DNA from: DATIJP01 sp964569185
GTDB lineage: Bacteria; Chlamydiota; Chlamydiia; Chlamydiales; Rhabdochlamydiaceae
Assembly (NCBI GenBank): GCA_964569185.1
Contig: CAZMTP010000001.1
Location: forward strand, 1 to 64,000
DNA: 64,000 nt
Reading direction: 5' to 3'
In this document: piece by piece, positions 49,021 through 56,840 of the stretch
How positions within the stretch are numbered: position 1 is the first letter of the stretch
How the letters are laid out: each line of letters opens with the position of its first letter
Made by a program: the position numbers and the translations under genes
The notes under the pieces: model-generated
What the model saw: the letters and a program-made list of their open reading frames with translations, nothing else
Told to the model about the DNA's origin: nothing
The model's database searches: none

Positions 49021-49969
49021 ACCATTTGCTCTCTTATTTCCAGGTCAAGGCGCTCAATATCCCGGCATGGGGAAAGATTTTTATGAACAATTTCCTATTG
49101 CGCGCGCTATATTTGATGAAGCAGATCTAGTATTACGTACTAAATTTTCAGATCTGATGTTTCATGGATCTGCAGAAGAGTTAAAACAGACCAAAAATAG
49201 CCAGCTCTCTATTTTTATCATGAGTGTGGCCCTATTGCGCTGTTTTGAAGAGAAGTTTCCTCATCTGAAACCCGCAGTGGTGGCAGGCTTAAGCTTAGGG
49301 GAATATACCGCCCTTGTGGCTGCCAATAAATTGTCTTTTCGTGAGGCGCTTTTACTTGTCAAAGCGCGTGCAGAATATATGCATGAGGCCTGTTTGAAGC
49401 ATCGGGGCGCCATGAGTGCTGTTTTAGGATTAGAAGCGGCAGATGTGGAGAAGACCCTTTCCTTAACAAAAGAGGTCTGGGTTGCCAATTTGAATTGTCC
49501 CCTTCAAGTCGTGATTTCTGGAGTGCCAGAAGCGGTTGAAAAAGCGGGGCAGTCACTGAAAGAAAAAGGGGCCAAACGGGTAGTGCCTTTGGAAGTTTCG
49601 GGGGCATTTCATAGCGGCCTAATGAAAGAAGCACAGGACCGTTTAAAGCCCTATATTTTGATCACGGCACTGCGGATCAGCAATGTTGAGCTTGTGATGA
49701 ATGTGCCGGGCGGTTATGTTTCTTCACTTGAAGAGATGCGCAATAATATGATCCTTCAGGTGACCCATCCTGTTAGGTGGGAGCAAGGGATCCGGGCCAT
49801 GGTAGAGAAAGGGATCGATCTTTTTATTGAAATTGGGCCTGGCAAAACGCTTATGGGAATGAACAAGAAAATCGCTCCTGAGGCGACCACATTTAATATT
49901 GAGAAGACTGATGATTTAAACAGTCTTCATTTTGAGGAGGAGGTTTATGAACCTATCCCAACATTCTAA
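49013..49969 (+). CDS. fabD: Malonyl-CoA:ACP transacylase with element-encoded C-terminus
   Basis: 318 aa. Makes malonyl-ACP. FPGQGAQYPGMGKDF, nucleophile Ser94 in VVAGLSLGEYTAL, GAFHSGLM with the catalytic His, and the end of the domain at EIGPGKTLMGMNKKI. The last residues (YEPIPTF) and the stop codon lie inside palindromic element copy B (starts 49946), so the element has set the C-terminus. The tail after NKKI is about 30 residues, a little long for the family. Active-site regions are unaffected. Confidence 0.95.
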   Translation: MNKPFALLFPGQGAQYPGMGKDFYEQFPIARAIFDEADLVLRTKFSDLMFHGSAEELKQTKNSQLSIFIMSVALLRCFEEKFPHLKPAVVAGLSLGEYTALVAANKLSFREALLLVKARAEYMHEACLKHRGAMSAVLGLEAADVEKTLSLTKEVWVANLNCPLQVVISGVPEAVEKAGQSLKEKGAKRVVPLEVSGAFHSGLMKEAQDRLKPYILITALRISNVELVMNVPGGYVSSLEEMRNNMILQVTHPVRWEQGIRAMVEKGIDLFIEIGPGKTLMGMNKKIAPEATTFNIEKTDDLNSLHFEEEVYEPIPTF

Positions 49970-50112
49970 AAACATGCTTTTTAACTCTTTTTCCACATCT
50001 TTTAGACTCGCTTCTTGCCCTACTTATTTAAGTATGTGCTGCGAAGAGAGTCTAAAATATATGAAAAAATATTTTAAAAATAAAAATTTTCAAATATTGG
50101 GATAGGTTCATG
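49946..50112. mobile_element. 167-bp palindromic element, copy B (fabD end to fabG start codon)
   Basis: Ends TATGAACCTATCCCAA (49946-49961) and TTGGGATAGGTTCATG (50097-50112), inner stem TTTTAGACTCGCTTC / GAAGAGAGTCTAAAA, loop with TTGCCCTACTTATTT. It matches copy A (32427-32595) throughout. The last three bases are the fabG ATG; the first 24 encode the end of FabD and its stop. Confidence 0.88.
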
Positions 50113-50865
50113 CATCTACTTAAAAATAAAAAAGCGCTGATTACAGGAGGCACTGCAGGGATTGGAAAAGAGATCGCGCTCTCTTTTGCTAAAGCAGGTG
50201 CAAGCGTGGCTATTTTTGGAACTTCACCTGAAAGAGCGCAAGAAGTACTCGGAGAGCTCCAGCAGAATAAAGTACTTCCTGAGCAAGAGTTTCGTGCGGA
50301 GGTGGTGAATGTTTCAGATAAAGCGGCCATTGAAGAAACGATTGCGCGCCTTTTAAAAGATTGGGGAAATATCGATGTTCTGGTCAATAACGCAGGGATT
50401 ACTCGTGATGGACTGCTGATGAAAATGAGCGAAGACGATTGGGACCAGGTGATGGATGTAAACTTGAAATCTGTCTATAATACCTGCCAAGCATTGATTC
50501 GTCCTATGATCAAGGCAAAAACTGGAAAAATCATTAATATCTCTTCTGTAGTGGGGATTACAGGAAATGCGGGGCAGGCCAATTACGCTGCCTCTAAATC
50601 GGGCATGATTGGGTTTACGAAAGCATTGGCTCAAGAGGTAGCGACGCGCGGCATTTGTGTGAATTGCATTGCTCCAGGTTTTATTAAGACGCGAATGACC
50701 GGTGTACTGACAGAGAACCAAAAAGAAGAAATTTTAAAAAAGATACCCATGAAATGCATGGGGGATCCACAAGATATTGCCCATGCAGCGCTCTTTTTCG
50801 CAAGCGATCAGTCTAGATATATTACGGGACAGGTGCTTACGGTAGATGGCGGCATGGTGATGTGA
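50110..50865 (+). CDS. fabG: 3-oxoacyl-ACP reductase
   Basis: 251 aa short-chain dehydrogenase; NADPH-dependent reduction of 3-oxoacyl-ACP. Cofactor motif TGGTAGIGKEIALSF, DVLVNNAGITRDGL, catalytic Ser in NISSVVGITGN, Tyr159 and Lys163 (NYAASKSG). The ATG is the outer end of palindromic element copy B, and GGGATAGG in that repeat is the only ribosome-site-like sequence. Normal family length, so the start is right even though the element borders it. Confidence 0.97.
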   Translation: MHLLKNKKALITGGTAGIGKEIALSFAKAGASVAIFGTSPERAQEVLGELQQNKVLPEQEFRAEVVNVSDKAAIEETIARLLKDWGNIDVLVNNAGITRDGLLMKMSEDDWDQVMDVNLKSVYNTCQALIRPMIKAKTGKIINISSVVGITGNAGQANYAASKSGMIGFTKALAQEVATRGICVNCIAPGFIKTRMTGVLTENQKEEILKKIPMKCMGDPQDIAHAALFFASDQSRYITGQVLTVDGGMVM

Positions 50866-50898
50866 TTTTTGTTTGTTGAATAAAAACGAGAGGATAAA

Positions 50899-51162
50899 AT
50901 GGACAAAACTAAGGAAACAGTTATGTCAATTGATAAAGAAGTGATCGATATCGTAGTAGAACAGCTCGGTGTTGATGCTGCAGATGTGACTTTAGAAAAG
51001 TCGTTTGTAGAAGATTTAAATGCAGATTCATTGGACCTGACAGAGCTCATCATGACGTTTGAAGAGCGTTTTGGCTTTGAGATCTCAGAAGAAGATGCTG
51101 AAAAGCTCAAAACGATCGGCGATGTTGTTGCCTATATCGAAAAGAAAAAATTAGCAAAATAA
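50899..51162 (+). CDS. acpP: Acyl carrier protein
   Basis: 87 aa. Phosphopantetheine Ser44 in the motif LNADSLDLTELIM, followed by the acidic recognition helix (FEERFGFEISEEDAEK). I keep ATG 50899 because AGAGGA lies six bases upstream; ATG 50923 would give a more typical 79 aa and may be used too. It carries growing acyl chains for the Fab enzymes encoded just upstream and for LpxD. AcpS at 58619 would activate it. Terminator-like hairpin follows. Confidence 0.97.
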   Translation: MDKTKETVMSIDKEVIDIVVEQLGVDAADVTLEKSFVEDLNADSLDLTELIMTFEERFGFEISEEDAEKLKTIGDVVAYIEKKKLAK

Positions 51163-51176
51163 GCTGTTTCTCTTAT

Positions 51177-51203
51177 AAGGCGCATCGAACGGTGCGCCTT
51201 TCC
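51177..51203 (+). terminator. Terminator-like hairpin after acpP
   Basis: Stem AAGGCGCA (51177-51184) / TGCGCCTT (51193-51200), 8-nt loop, followed by TCCC; the U-run is short. Placed right after the fabH-acpP operon. Confidence 0.55.
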
Positions 51204-51211
51204 CACTCATA

Positions 51212-51919
51212 ATGCAAAGCGTTTCTTTTTCTCAAAAAATTCAGATTTCAGAATCCCATTTAAATCTTGTTAAAAATAGTGTTGCTACAGGAGTGGCCGT
51301 TTGTATTTTGATTAATGCTGAAGTGGCGCTCATCTGTATGGTGGCCAATGCGGCGCTTTCTTTATTAGCTGAAGAAAAGGATTCCATTCAGTCTTGGTTC
51401 AGCTGGAATGATAAAACGGTTGAGCAGCTAAAAGAGTATTGGAAAAACAGCTTTCCCTGGTTCAAATTGAGATTCCTAATTGGGATCATTTTTCACGTTT
51501 TTTCTCTTACTAAATCCTCTCACTATCGACAAAGAATCGTTACAATACTCATTCAATCTTTGCAAAATCCGTCCTATGCAATTTGGCTTATTTTTCAAAT
51601 TTGTATCCTCACGCCTCTCTTTGAAGAGGTGCTCTATAGAGGGTTTATACAGGAAAAATTACGCACTATCCAAGGGTGCCTATTCGGAAAACAAGCCGCT
51701 GATAGCACCGTTCATAAAACAACCAGAATCGGGCTGCAGGCCCTTTTATTTGGCTGGGCCCATAGGGATCGGCCGCTTATCTTGTTGGAGAGCTTAGTGG
51801 GAATTTATGCGGGATATTTAAAAGAGAAAACATCTACTCTTTGGGCGCCCATCGCACTGCACGCACACAAAAATAGTTCCTCTGCGGCTGCTATTGTGGC
51901 CGAGCATTTATTGGCTTAG
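51212..51919 (+). CDS. CPBP-family intramembrane metalloprotease (CAAX/Abi)
   Basis: 235 aa, multi-helix membrane protein. Motif 1 EExxxR is in PLFEEVLYRGFIQ, motif 2 FxxxH in LLFGWAHRDRP, motif 3 HxxxN-like in IALHAHKNSS. Prokaryotic members are linked to peptide processing and immunity; the substrate here is unknown. Hydrophobic N-terminal segment ATGVAVCILINAEVALICMV. It stands alone after the fab operon. Confidence 0.85.
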   Translation: MQSVSFSQKIQISESHLNLVKNSVATGVAVCILINAEVALICMVANAALSLLAEEKDSIQSWFSWNDKTVEQLKEYWKNSFPWFKLRFLIGIIFHVFSLTKSSHYRQRIVTILIQSLQNPSYAIWLIFQICILTPLFEEVLYRGFIQEKLRTIQGCLFGKQAADSTVHKTTRIGLQALLFGWAHRDRPLILLESLVGIYAGYLKEKTSTLWAPIALHAHKNSSSAAAIVAEHLLA

Positions 51920-51984
51920 ATCTGATTTTTTGAACAGGGGGGCCGGTCTAGACCATGTATTGACATATTAATACCTAGCTCACT

Positions 51985-52449
51985 TTAAATAGACCAGCGA
52001 CCGCTTTCTGGTTCTGGAACTGCTTTATGTTCTTCTTTTTTGGCACAATTTTTAAGTCCTAGTTGAATTTTTGAAATAGCGATCACTGCAGCCTGATGTT
52101 GCGCTTCACTTTTCATCTTTTGTGTATTTATTTTTTCATGCGTAACTGATGAGTAGCCCAGACTTAGCAGAATGTGATTAAATTCCATAAAACAACCTAT
52201 TTTGAAACCGCCGTCGGTTGTATATGTTCTGTGGGAATGTCTCAGTTTTTCTGTACTAGCAAAAGAAGAATGGTTTTTAAAGAATTCAATTAGTTGTCGA
52301 GATTGGCTTGTAATAGATAGATCAAAATTGGGATTTTGTTTTGGATCAATGCCCAAATTAGCAAATTCTTTAGCTGTTAACGGTACACTGCCGTCTGCTA
52401 ATATAGCTGTTATAAAGATACTTTTTTCAGGAACTGCTTCTATTGCCAT
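51985..52449 (-). CDS. Hypothetical protein (154 aa)
   Basis: Soluble, no signal peptide or membrane helix, begins AVPEKSIFITAILADGSVPL. A His-rich middle (STEKLRHSHRTYTTDGGFK) and a helical Lys-rich end. No family recognised. Its start lies one base from the stop of the 52451-52684 gene, and the AAGGAA ribosome site is inside that gene, so the two form an operon. Lineage-specific; could be an effector or host-interaction protein, but nothing in the sequence demonstrates it. Confidence 0.55.
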   Translation of the reverse strand: MAIEAVPEKSIFITAILADGSVPLTAKEFANLGIDPKQNPNFDLSITSQSRQLIEFFKNHSSFASTEKLRHSHRTYTTDGGFKIGCFMEFNHILLSLGYSSVTHEKINTQKMKSEAQHQAAVIAISKIQLGLKNCAKKEEHKAVPEPESGRWSI

Positions 52450-52450
52450 A

Positions 52451-52684
52451 TTATTCCTTACATTTACATAGGGAAGATGTGGTCATTCCATATAAATCTG
52501 GGCTAAAACTAGGGTGAAAATCAAAGCGTGTGTGTGGATCTAATTTTTTTATTCGTTTTTTTAGCTCTGCTAATGATACTTTGACATCGGCCCCCGTTTC
52601 TATATCAAAATACTTTGCATGAAACGCTTTTACGTATTCTTCATATAATCTAAATGCCTGCTCTTGACCAACAGCTGTTGTCAT
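52451..52684 (-). CDS. Hypothetical protein (77 aa)
   Basis: Small soluble protein: QEQAFRLYEEYVKAFHAKYF helix, then KVSLAELKKRIKKLDPHTRF and a C-terminus rich in Ser, Phe and Cys. Good GAGG ribosome site upstream of ATG 52684. Leads a two-gene operon with the 154-aa protein. The gene is 14 bases past potD on the same strand, possibly read through from it. No function assigned. Confidence 0.5.
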   Translation of the reverse strand: MTTAVGQEQAFRLYEEYVKAFHAKYFDIETGADVKVSLAELKKRIKKLDPHTRFDFHPSFSPDLYGMTTSSLCKCKE

Positions 52685-52698
52685 AAAATACCTCGCTA

Positions 52699-53778
52699 TT
52701 AATAAGTTTTTAATTCAATCCAGAGCTTATGTAGTTCTTCCTCTGGGAGAATTGTGGGATTGAAAAATTTGAATTTCCCAAATTCTTCCTTGGGAGTAAA
52801 CATCAGCTCTTTGGCATCTTCATCAAGCTCCATCAGGTGAGTGCCGCTGAGTGTCGAAGGAAAAAAACCAAAATTTTCAAAGTGGATCGCTGCTGATTGG
52901 GCTGAAAAAATATAGTTGAGGAAGGTATAGACCGCTTTTTCTTTTTTGCTCTTAATCGGGATGCAGAAGTTTTCAATGGTGATATAGGTGCCTTCTTGAG
53001 GGATCACAAATTTAATAAAAGGAAAGAGTTTTTTCGATTTCCACATGTACGAACTAGTGGCGACGGCGACTGGACAGTTGCGTGTGGCCAAAAAGTAATC
53101 GCCTCTAAAATTGGCATAGGCCTCCACCCAAGCGCGCTGCTCTTTCAAAAGCTGATGTATTCCTTCAAACTCTTTAGGAGAAAAATCGACCGATTTGTTG
53201 TAGAGATAAAAGCCGGCTACGGTCACAGCCTCTAAAGGCTCATTGATCATCGAGATTTTATAATCGATGCTATTTTTATCAAAAATCAGCTTCCAGCTGG
53301 GCTCAAATGGACGGTTTGTAAAATAGTCTTTGTCCACGCCCAGGCCATATACTTCCCAAGAAAAAGGAACCGAATAACGGTTATCGGGATCAAAAAAATG
53401 GCCCAAAAGGGAAGGATTTAAGGATTTGAAAAAATCCATTTGCGAACGGTCCAGCTCTTTGACCAGCTTTTCTTTAATCATCGGCACAACGCTATAATCG
53501 GAGGGCATGATCAGGTCGTATCCAGCGCCTTCTGTCGCGCGCAGCTTTACTAAGAGCTCTTCATTGGAAGAGTAGTAGTTCAAATGGACTTTGATGCCGG
53601 TTTTTTTTTCAAAATCGGAGACCACATCAGAATCTAAAATGTCTCCCCAGGCAAAGATCACGATGCTATTTTCTTCTTCAGGCAGCACTTTCAAATTAGG
53701 GAAATAGAGAAAAGCTAAGATAATTCCGATCCAGAAAAGTACAACAAAAAAACGGATGAAAAATTTACTCGGTTTCAT
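52699..53778 (-). CDS. potD: Polyamine ABC transporter substrate-binding protein
   Basis: 359 aa. N-terminal hydrophobic signal/anchor (FFIRFFVVLFWIGIILAFLY), then a PotD-type binding fold: IVIFAWGDILDSDVVSDFEK, GYDLIMPSDYSVVPMI, NRYSVPFSWEVYGLGVD, and ENFCIPIKSKKEKAVYTFLN. It captures spermidine or putrescine in the periplasm for PotBC. No lipobox, so it may stay anchored by the uncleaved helix. Start overlaps potC by 14 bases; last gene of potA-B-C-D. Confidence 0.92.
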   Translation of the reverse strand: MKPSKFFIRFFVVLFWIGIILAFLYFPNLKVLPEEENSIVIFAWGDILDSDVVSDFEKKTGIKVHLNYYSSNEELLVKLRATEGAGYDLIMPSDYSVVPMIKEKLVKELDRSQMDFFKSLNPSLLGHFFDPDNRYSVPFSWEVYGLGVDKDYFTNRPFEPSWKLIFDKNSIDYKISMINEPLEAVTVAGFYLYNKSVDFSPKEFEGIHQLLKEQRAWVEAYANFRGDYFLATRNCPVAVATSSYMWKSKKLFPFIKFVIPQEGTYITIENFCIPIKSKKEKAVYTFLNYIFSAQSAAIHFENFGFFPSTLSGTHLMELDEDAKELMFTPKEEFGKFKFFNPTILPEEELHKLWIELKTY

Positions 53779-54583
53779 AGCCTACAATTTTAACACGTGA
53801 TTTTAAGGAGAAAAAGATCAACACAAATAGGCTGCTCATAAGTAGTAACACAGCAGAAAGCGCATTCACTACAGGCGATACTCCTGTGCGCAGCATCGAC
53901 ATTAGGTAGAGCGGAAGGGTCTGCCCTGCGCTTCCTGCTGTAAAATAGGCCAGGATAAATTCATCAAAGGACAAAATAAACACCAGCAGCGCCGTCAGGA
54001 TCAATGTTGGACTCAAAAGAGGGAGCGTGATCTTGCGGAATGTTTGCATCGGGGTAGCTCCAAGCACCAAGGAAGCTTCAGTCAAACGGTAGTCCAGTTC
54101 CAAAAATTTGGCATAGATCATCGGAATCACATAGCCCAGTCCTAAAACAGAGTGGGCCAAAATCAGTGTGGTCATTCCTAAAGGGATATAGATCGAAGTG
54201 AAAAAGGTGAGAAGGCTCACGGCTAAAATGGTTTCAGGGACCACAAGCGTGCCATAGAAGAGGGTCAAGAATTTACCGATCCGACCCCCTTGTGCCGCAT
54301 AGAAAATCAGTAAAATGCCAGCGCCCAAGCTGATACAAGTACTCGATAGAGCCACAATCAGAGAATTGCCAAACGCTTTCCAAAGATAGAGTGACTGGAA
54401 CAGTTCTATATACCATTTCCAGGTGAATCCTTTCCAAGGAGAGGGGAATCTTTCGACGTTAAAAGAAAAGAGAAGAAGCACAAGAATGGGCACATAAAGA
54501 AAGAGGTAGGTCATGCAGACCCCTGCCAGATGGCTCATGGTCAAAAACCCGCCTATTTTTTTTCCTTTCACGACTTTAGCCAT
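53765..54583 (-). CDS. potC: Polyamine ABC transporter permease PotC
   Basis: 272 aa with six membrane helices and the BPD permease EAA motif (TEASLVLGATPMQTFRKITL). The N-terminal helix YLFLYVPILVLLLFSFNVER and the pattern FPSPWKGFTWKWYIELFQS are typical of PotC. It forms the inner-membrane channel with PotB. Overlaps potB by eight bases and potD by 14, so all are translationally linked. Confidence 0.93.
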   Translation of the reverse strand: MAKVVKGKKIGGFLTMSHLAGVCMTYLFLYVPILVLLLFSFNVERFPSPWKGFTWKWYIELFQSLYLWKAFGNSLIVALSSTCISLGAGILLIFYAAQGGRIGKFLTLFYGTLVVPETILAVSLLTFFTSIYIPLGMTTLILAHSVLGLGYVIPMIYAKFLELDYRLTEASLVLGATPMQTFRKITLPLLSPTLILTALLVFILSFDEFILAYFTAGSAGQTLPLYLMSMLRTGVSPVVNALSAVLLLMSSLFVLIFFSLKSRVKIVGYETE

Positions 54584-55454
54584 GCTTTTTCCTTGGAAGT
54601 AAGAGGGAGTTGATCAAGAAAAAAAAGAATACGATACTAATGAGGAGGAAAACTGCGCTGATCATTGTGAATGCAGAGCCTAAAGAACCGGTTCCCATCC
54701 CTAAAATATATTCTGAGACCACATTGCCCACAAACATCTGTTTGTCGCCTCCCATCAGCTCTGGAATCGCAAATTCGCCAAAAGAAGGGACATAGACAAG
54801 AAAAAAGCCTGCCAAGATCCCGCGGCGTGTCAGAGGCAGCATGATCCTTCTAAACGTTTGGAAAAAATTGGAGCCTAAATCATAGGAGGCCTCAATCAAA
54901 GAGTAGTTGAAATTTTCTAGAGAGGCATAAATAGGAAGCACCATGTAGGGGAGATAGTAGTAGACCATCATGACCATAATCGCAAAAGGGGTGTTGAGGA
55001 GGTGGAGCGGCTGCTGGATCAGGCCGCTCGATATCAAAAAGTTATTAAGGAAGCCCTGTTTTTCCAGCACATAGAACCAGGCATACACATGGAGCAAAAA
55101 GTTGGTCCAGAAGGGGACAATCAGGAAAAAGAGAAGCAGATTTTTATATTTTTTTCCTCTGAAGGCGATGAAATAGGCTAAGGGATAGGCGATCAGAAAA
55201 CAGAGAATGACGTTAGTCACTGCCAAAATCAAAGAGGAGGCGATCACCTTGAGATAGGTAGGTGTGAGAAATTGGCCGATATGTTCAAAGGTAAATCCTT
55301 GAAATGTTTCTGTTTCGGAGACTTTGATAAAGCTAGAAATCAGAAGTAGTAATAGAGGGACGTAGAAAAAGAGCATCTGCCAGACAAGTGCGGGAATGCC
55401 TATAGCAAAAGGAAGTTCAGATTTAGGAGGCTTAGGAATAAACTTTAATTTCAT
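54576..55454 (-). CDS. potB: Polyamine ABC transporter permease PotB
   Basis: 292 aa, six helices, EAA loop in LIEASYDLGSNFFQTFRRIM. The beginning PALVWQMLFFYVPLLLLLIS and FLHVYAWFYVLEKQGFLNNF match PotB. Partner of PotC in the polyamine import complex. Its start overlaps the potA stop by four bases. Confidence 0.93.
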   Translation of the reverse strand: MKLKFIPKPPKSELPFAIGIPALVWQMLFFYVPLLLLLISSFIKVSETETFQGFTFEHIGQFLTPTYLKVIASSLILAVTNVILCFLIAYPLAYFIAFRGKKYKNLLLFFLIVPFWTNFLLHVYAWFYVLEKQGFLNNFLISSGLIQQPLHLLNTPFAIMVMMVYYYLPYMVLPIYASLENFNYSLIEASYDLGSNFFQTFRRIMLPLTRRGILAGFFLVYVPSFGEFAIPELMGGDKQMFVGNVVSEYILGMGTGSLGSAFTMISAVFLLISIVFFFFLINSLLLPRKKHG

Positions 55455-56545
55455 TTTTCTAAGATTACAGAGTTTTCTTTTTGCCAGTAAAGATTCACTT
55501 CATTGTCATAATCAATCGGATCTTGAGCAAAATGTTCTTCGTTTTGTTCAAATACCTGTATGCGCATCTGATTTTTAAGAAGAATATTATATTGCGTGGA
55601 ACGTCCATGATAGACAATGCCCGTCACAGTGCCTTTAAGATGGTTGGAAAAATTGTGCGTGGCCTCTTTTTTCGAAATAAAGATTTTTTCTGGACGGATG
55701 CTCATGAGTACTTCGGCGCCCTCTTTCATCCACTCTTTTCTTTTGGGGAGGTGGATTTTAAAGCGGCCAAGGTCGCTGATCGCGATTTCCGGATCGGTCT
55801 CCAAATTTTGCAAAGTGCCGGGCAGGATGTTTGTTAGCCCTACAAATTTTGCCACAAAAGAAGAATGAGGGAATTCATAAATCTCTTTGGGCGTTCCAAT
55901 CTGTTCGATTTCGCCATGGTGGTTCATGATGGCCATCTGGTCGGCCACAGTGAGCGCTTCAAACTGATCGTGCGTGACGTAAACAAAAGTGGTTTGGAGC
56001 TTGTATTGAAGATCGATCAGTTCCAATAGCATCCGTTCGCGCAATTTTAGATCAAGTGCTGCTAGTGGTTCATCCAAGAGAAGGACATCGGGTTCATTCA
56101 TCATGGCGCGTGCGAGTGCGACACGCTGCTGTTGGCCTCCAGAGAGCTGGTTGGGCAGCTTATACATGTGATCTTTAAGATGGAACGCTTCCAAAATTTT
56201 GACCACTCTTGCCTCGATCTCTTCTTTGGGCGTTTTTTTTAGCTTTAAGCTGTAGGCCGCATTGTCAAAAACGTCCATGTGAGGAAAGAGGGCATAATTC
56301 TGAAACACCATGTTGATCGGTCTTTCGTGGATCGGGAGAGAGGTGATATCATTCTGCCCAAGATAGATTTTTCCTGAGTCTGCGGTCTCTAGGCCAGCAA
56401 TCAGTCGCAGCAGAGTGGTTTTTCCGCATCCGCTAGGACCTAAAAGCGCAAAAAATTTCCCTGAGGGGATTGTCAGGTTAATATTATGAAGGATCGATTG
56501 TCCTTTAATCGACTTGGAGAGTTTCTCCAGTTTCAAACTCCGCAT
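55451..56545 (-). CDS. potA: Polyamine ABC transporter ATPase PotA
   Basis: 364 aa. Walker A GPSGCGKTTLLRLIAG, Q-loop NMVFQNYALFPHM, signature LSGGQQQRVALARAM, Walker B VLLLDEPLAALDLKL, H-loop VTHDQFEAL, and a C-terminal TOBE domain (EVLMSIRPEKIFISKKE). First gene of a complete potABCD operon. Polyamines would be taken from the host cytosol. I do not recall a complete pot operon in Chlamydia itself, so this marks a broader transport repertoire. Confidence 0.94.
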   Translation of the reverse strand: MRSLKLEKLSKSIKGQSILHNINLTIPSGKFFALLGPSGCGKTTLLRLIAGLETADSGKIYLGQNDITSLPIHERPINMVFQNYALFPHMDVFDNAAYSLKLKKTPKEEIEARVVKILEAFHLKDHMYKLPNQLSGGQQQRVALARAMMNEPDVLLLDEPLAALDLKLRERMLLELIDLQYKLQTTFVYVTHDQFEALTVADQMAIMNHHGEIEQIGTPKEIYEFPHSSFVAKFVGLTNILPGTLQNLETDPEIAISDLGRFKIHLPKRKEWMKEGAEVLMSIRPEKIFISKKEATHNFSNHLKGTVTGIVYHGRSTQYNILLKNQMRIQVFEQNEEHFAQDPIDYDNEVNLYWQKENSVILEK

Positions 56546-56555
56546 TCCAAAAACC

Positions 56556-56750
56556 TTGGTTTAAGGTAGTCCTTAACATGCAATGCTGCAGACTGCTCGC
56601 AAAGACGAGTTACTCTGCTACGTCGCGCTGCATCGCCGACCCTATTGCAGGGTCGGCTGTTTCGCGTTCCCGCCTTTGTCGGCTCCTTGCATAGCACTCG
56701 TCTAGGCTTCGCATTCTGCTAGCATTTCATGTTGCGGACTACCTGGTTAA
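56556..56750. repeat. Foldback element between potA and trxB
   Basis: Ends TTAAGGTAGTCC (56561-56572) and GGACTACCTGGTTAA (56736-56750) are inverted, extended by AACATGCAATGCT versus AGCATTTCATGTT. Inside, AGACGAGT pairs with ACTCGTCT and GCCGACCC (56635-56642) with GGGTCGGC (56650-56657). The whole 190-base block is an imperfect nested palindrome without ORF. It fills nearly the entire 295-base gap. A third palindrome type in this window; only one copy seen here. Confidence 0.7.
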
Positions 56751-56840
56751 CTCGTACGGCGATTTTAACGCGAGCTACACAATTTTACTAGCTGAAATAT
56801 CAAAATATGAGTTAAAACTTTTTATTCCAAAGGATAAAAG

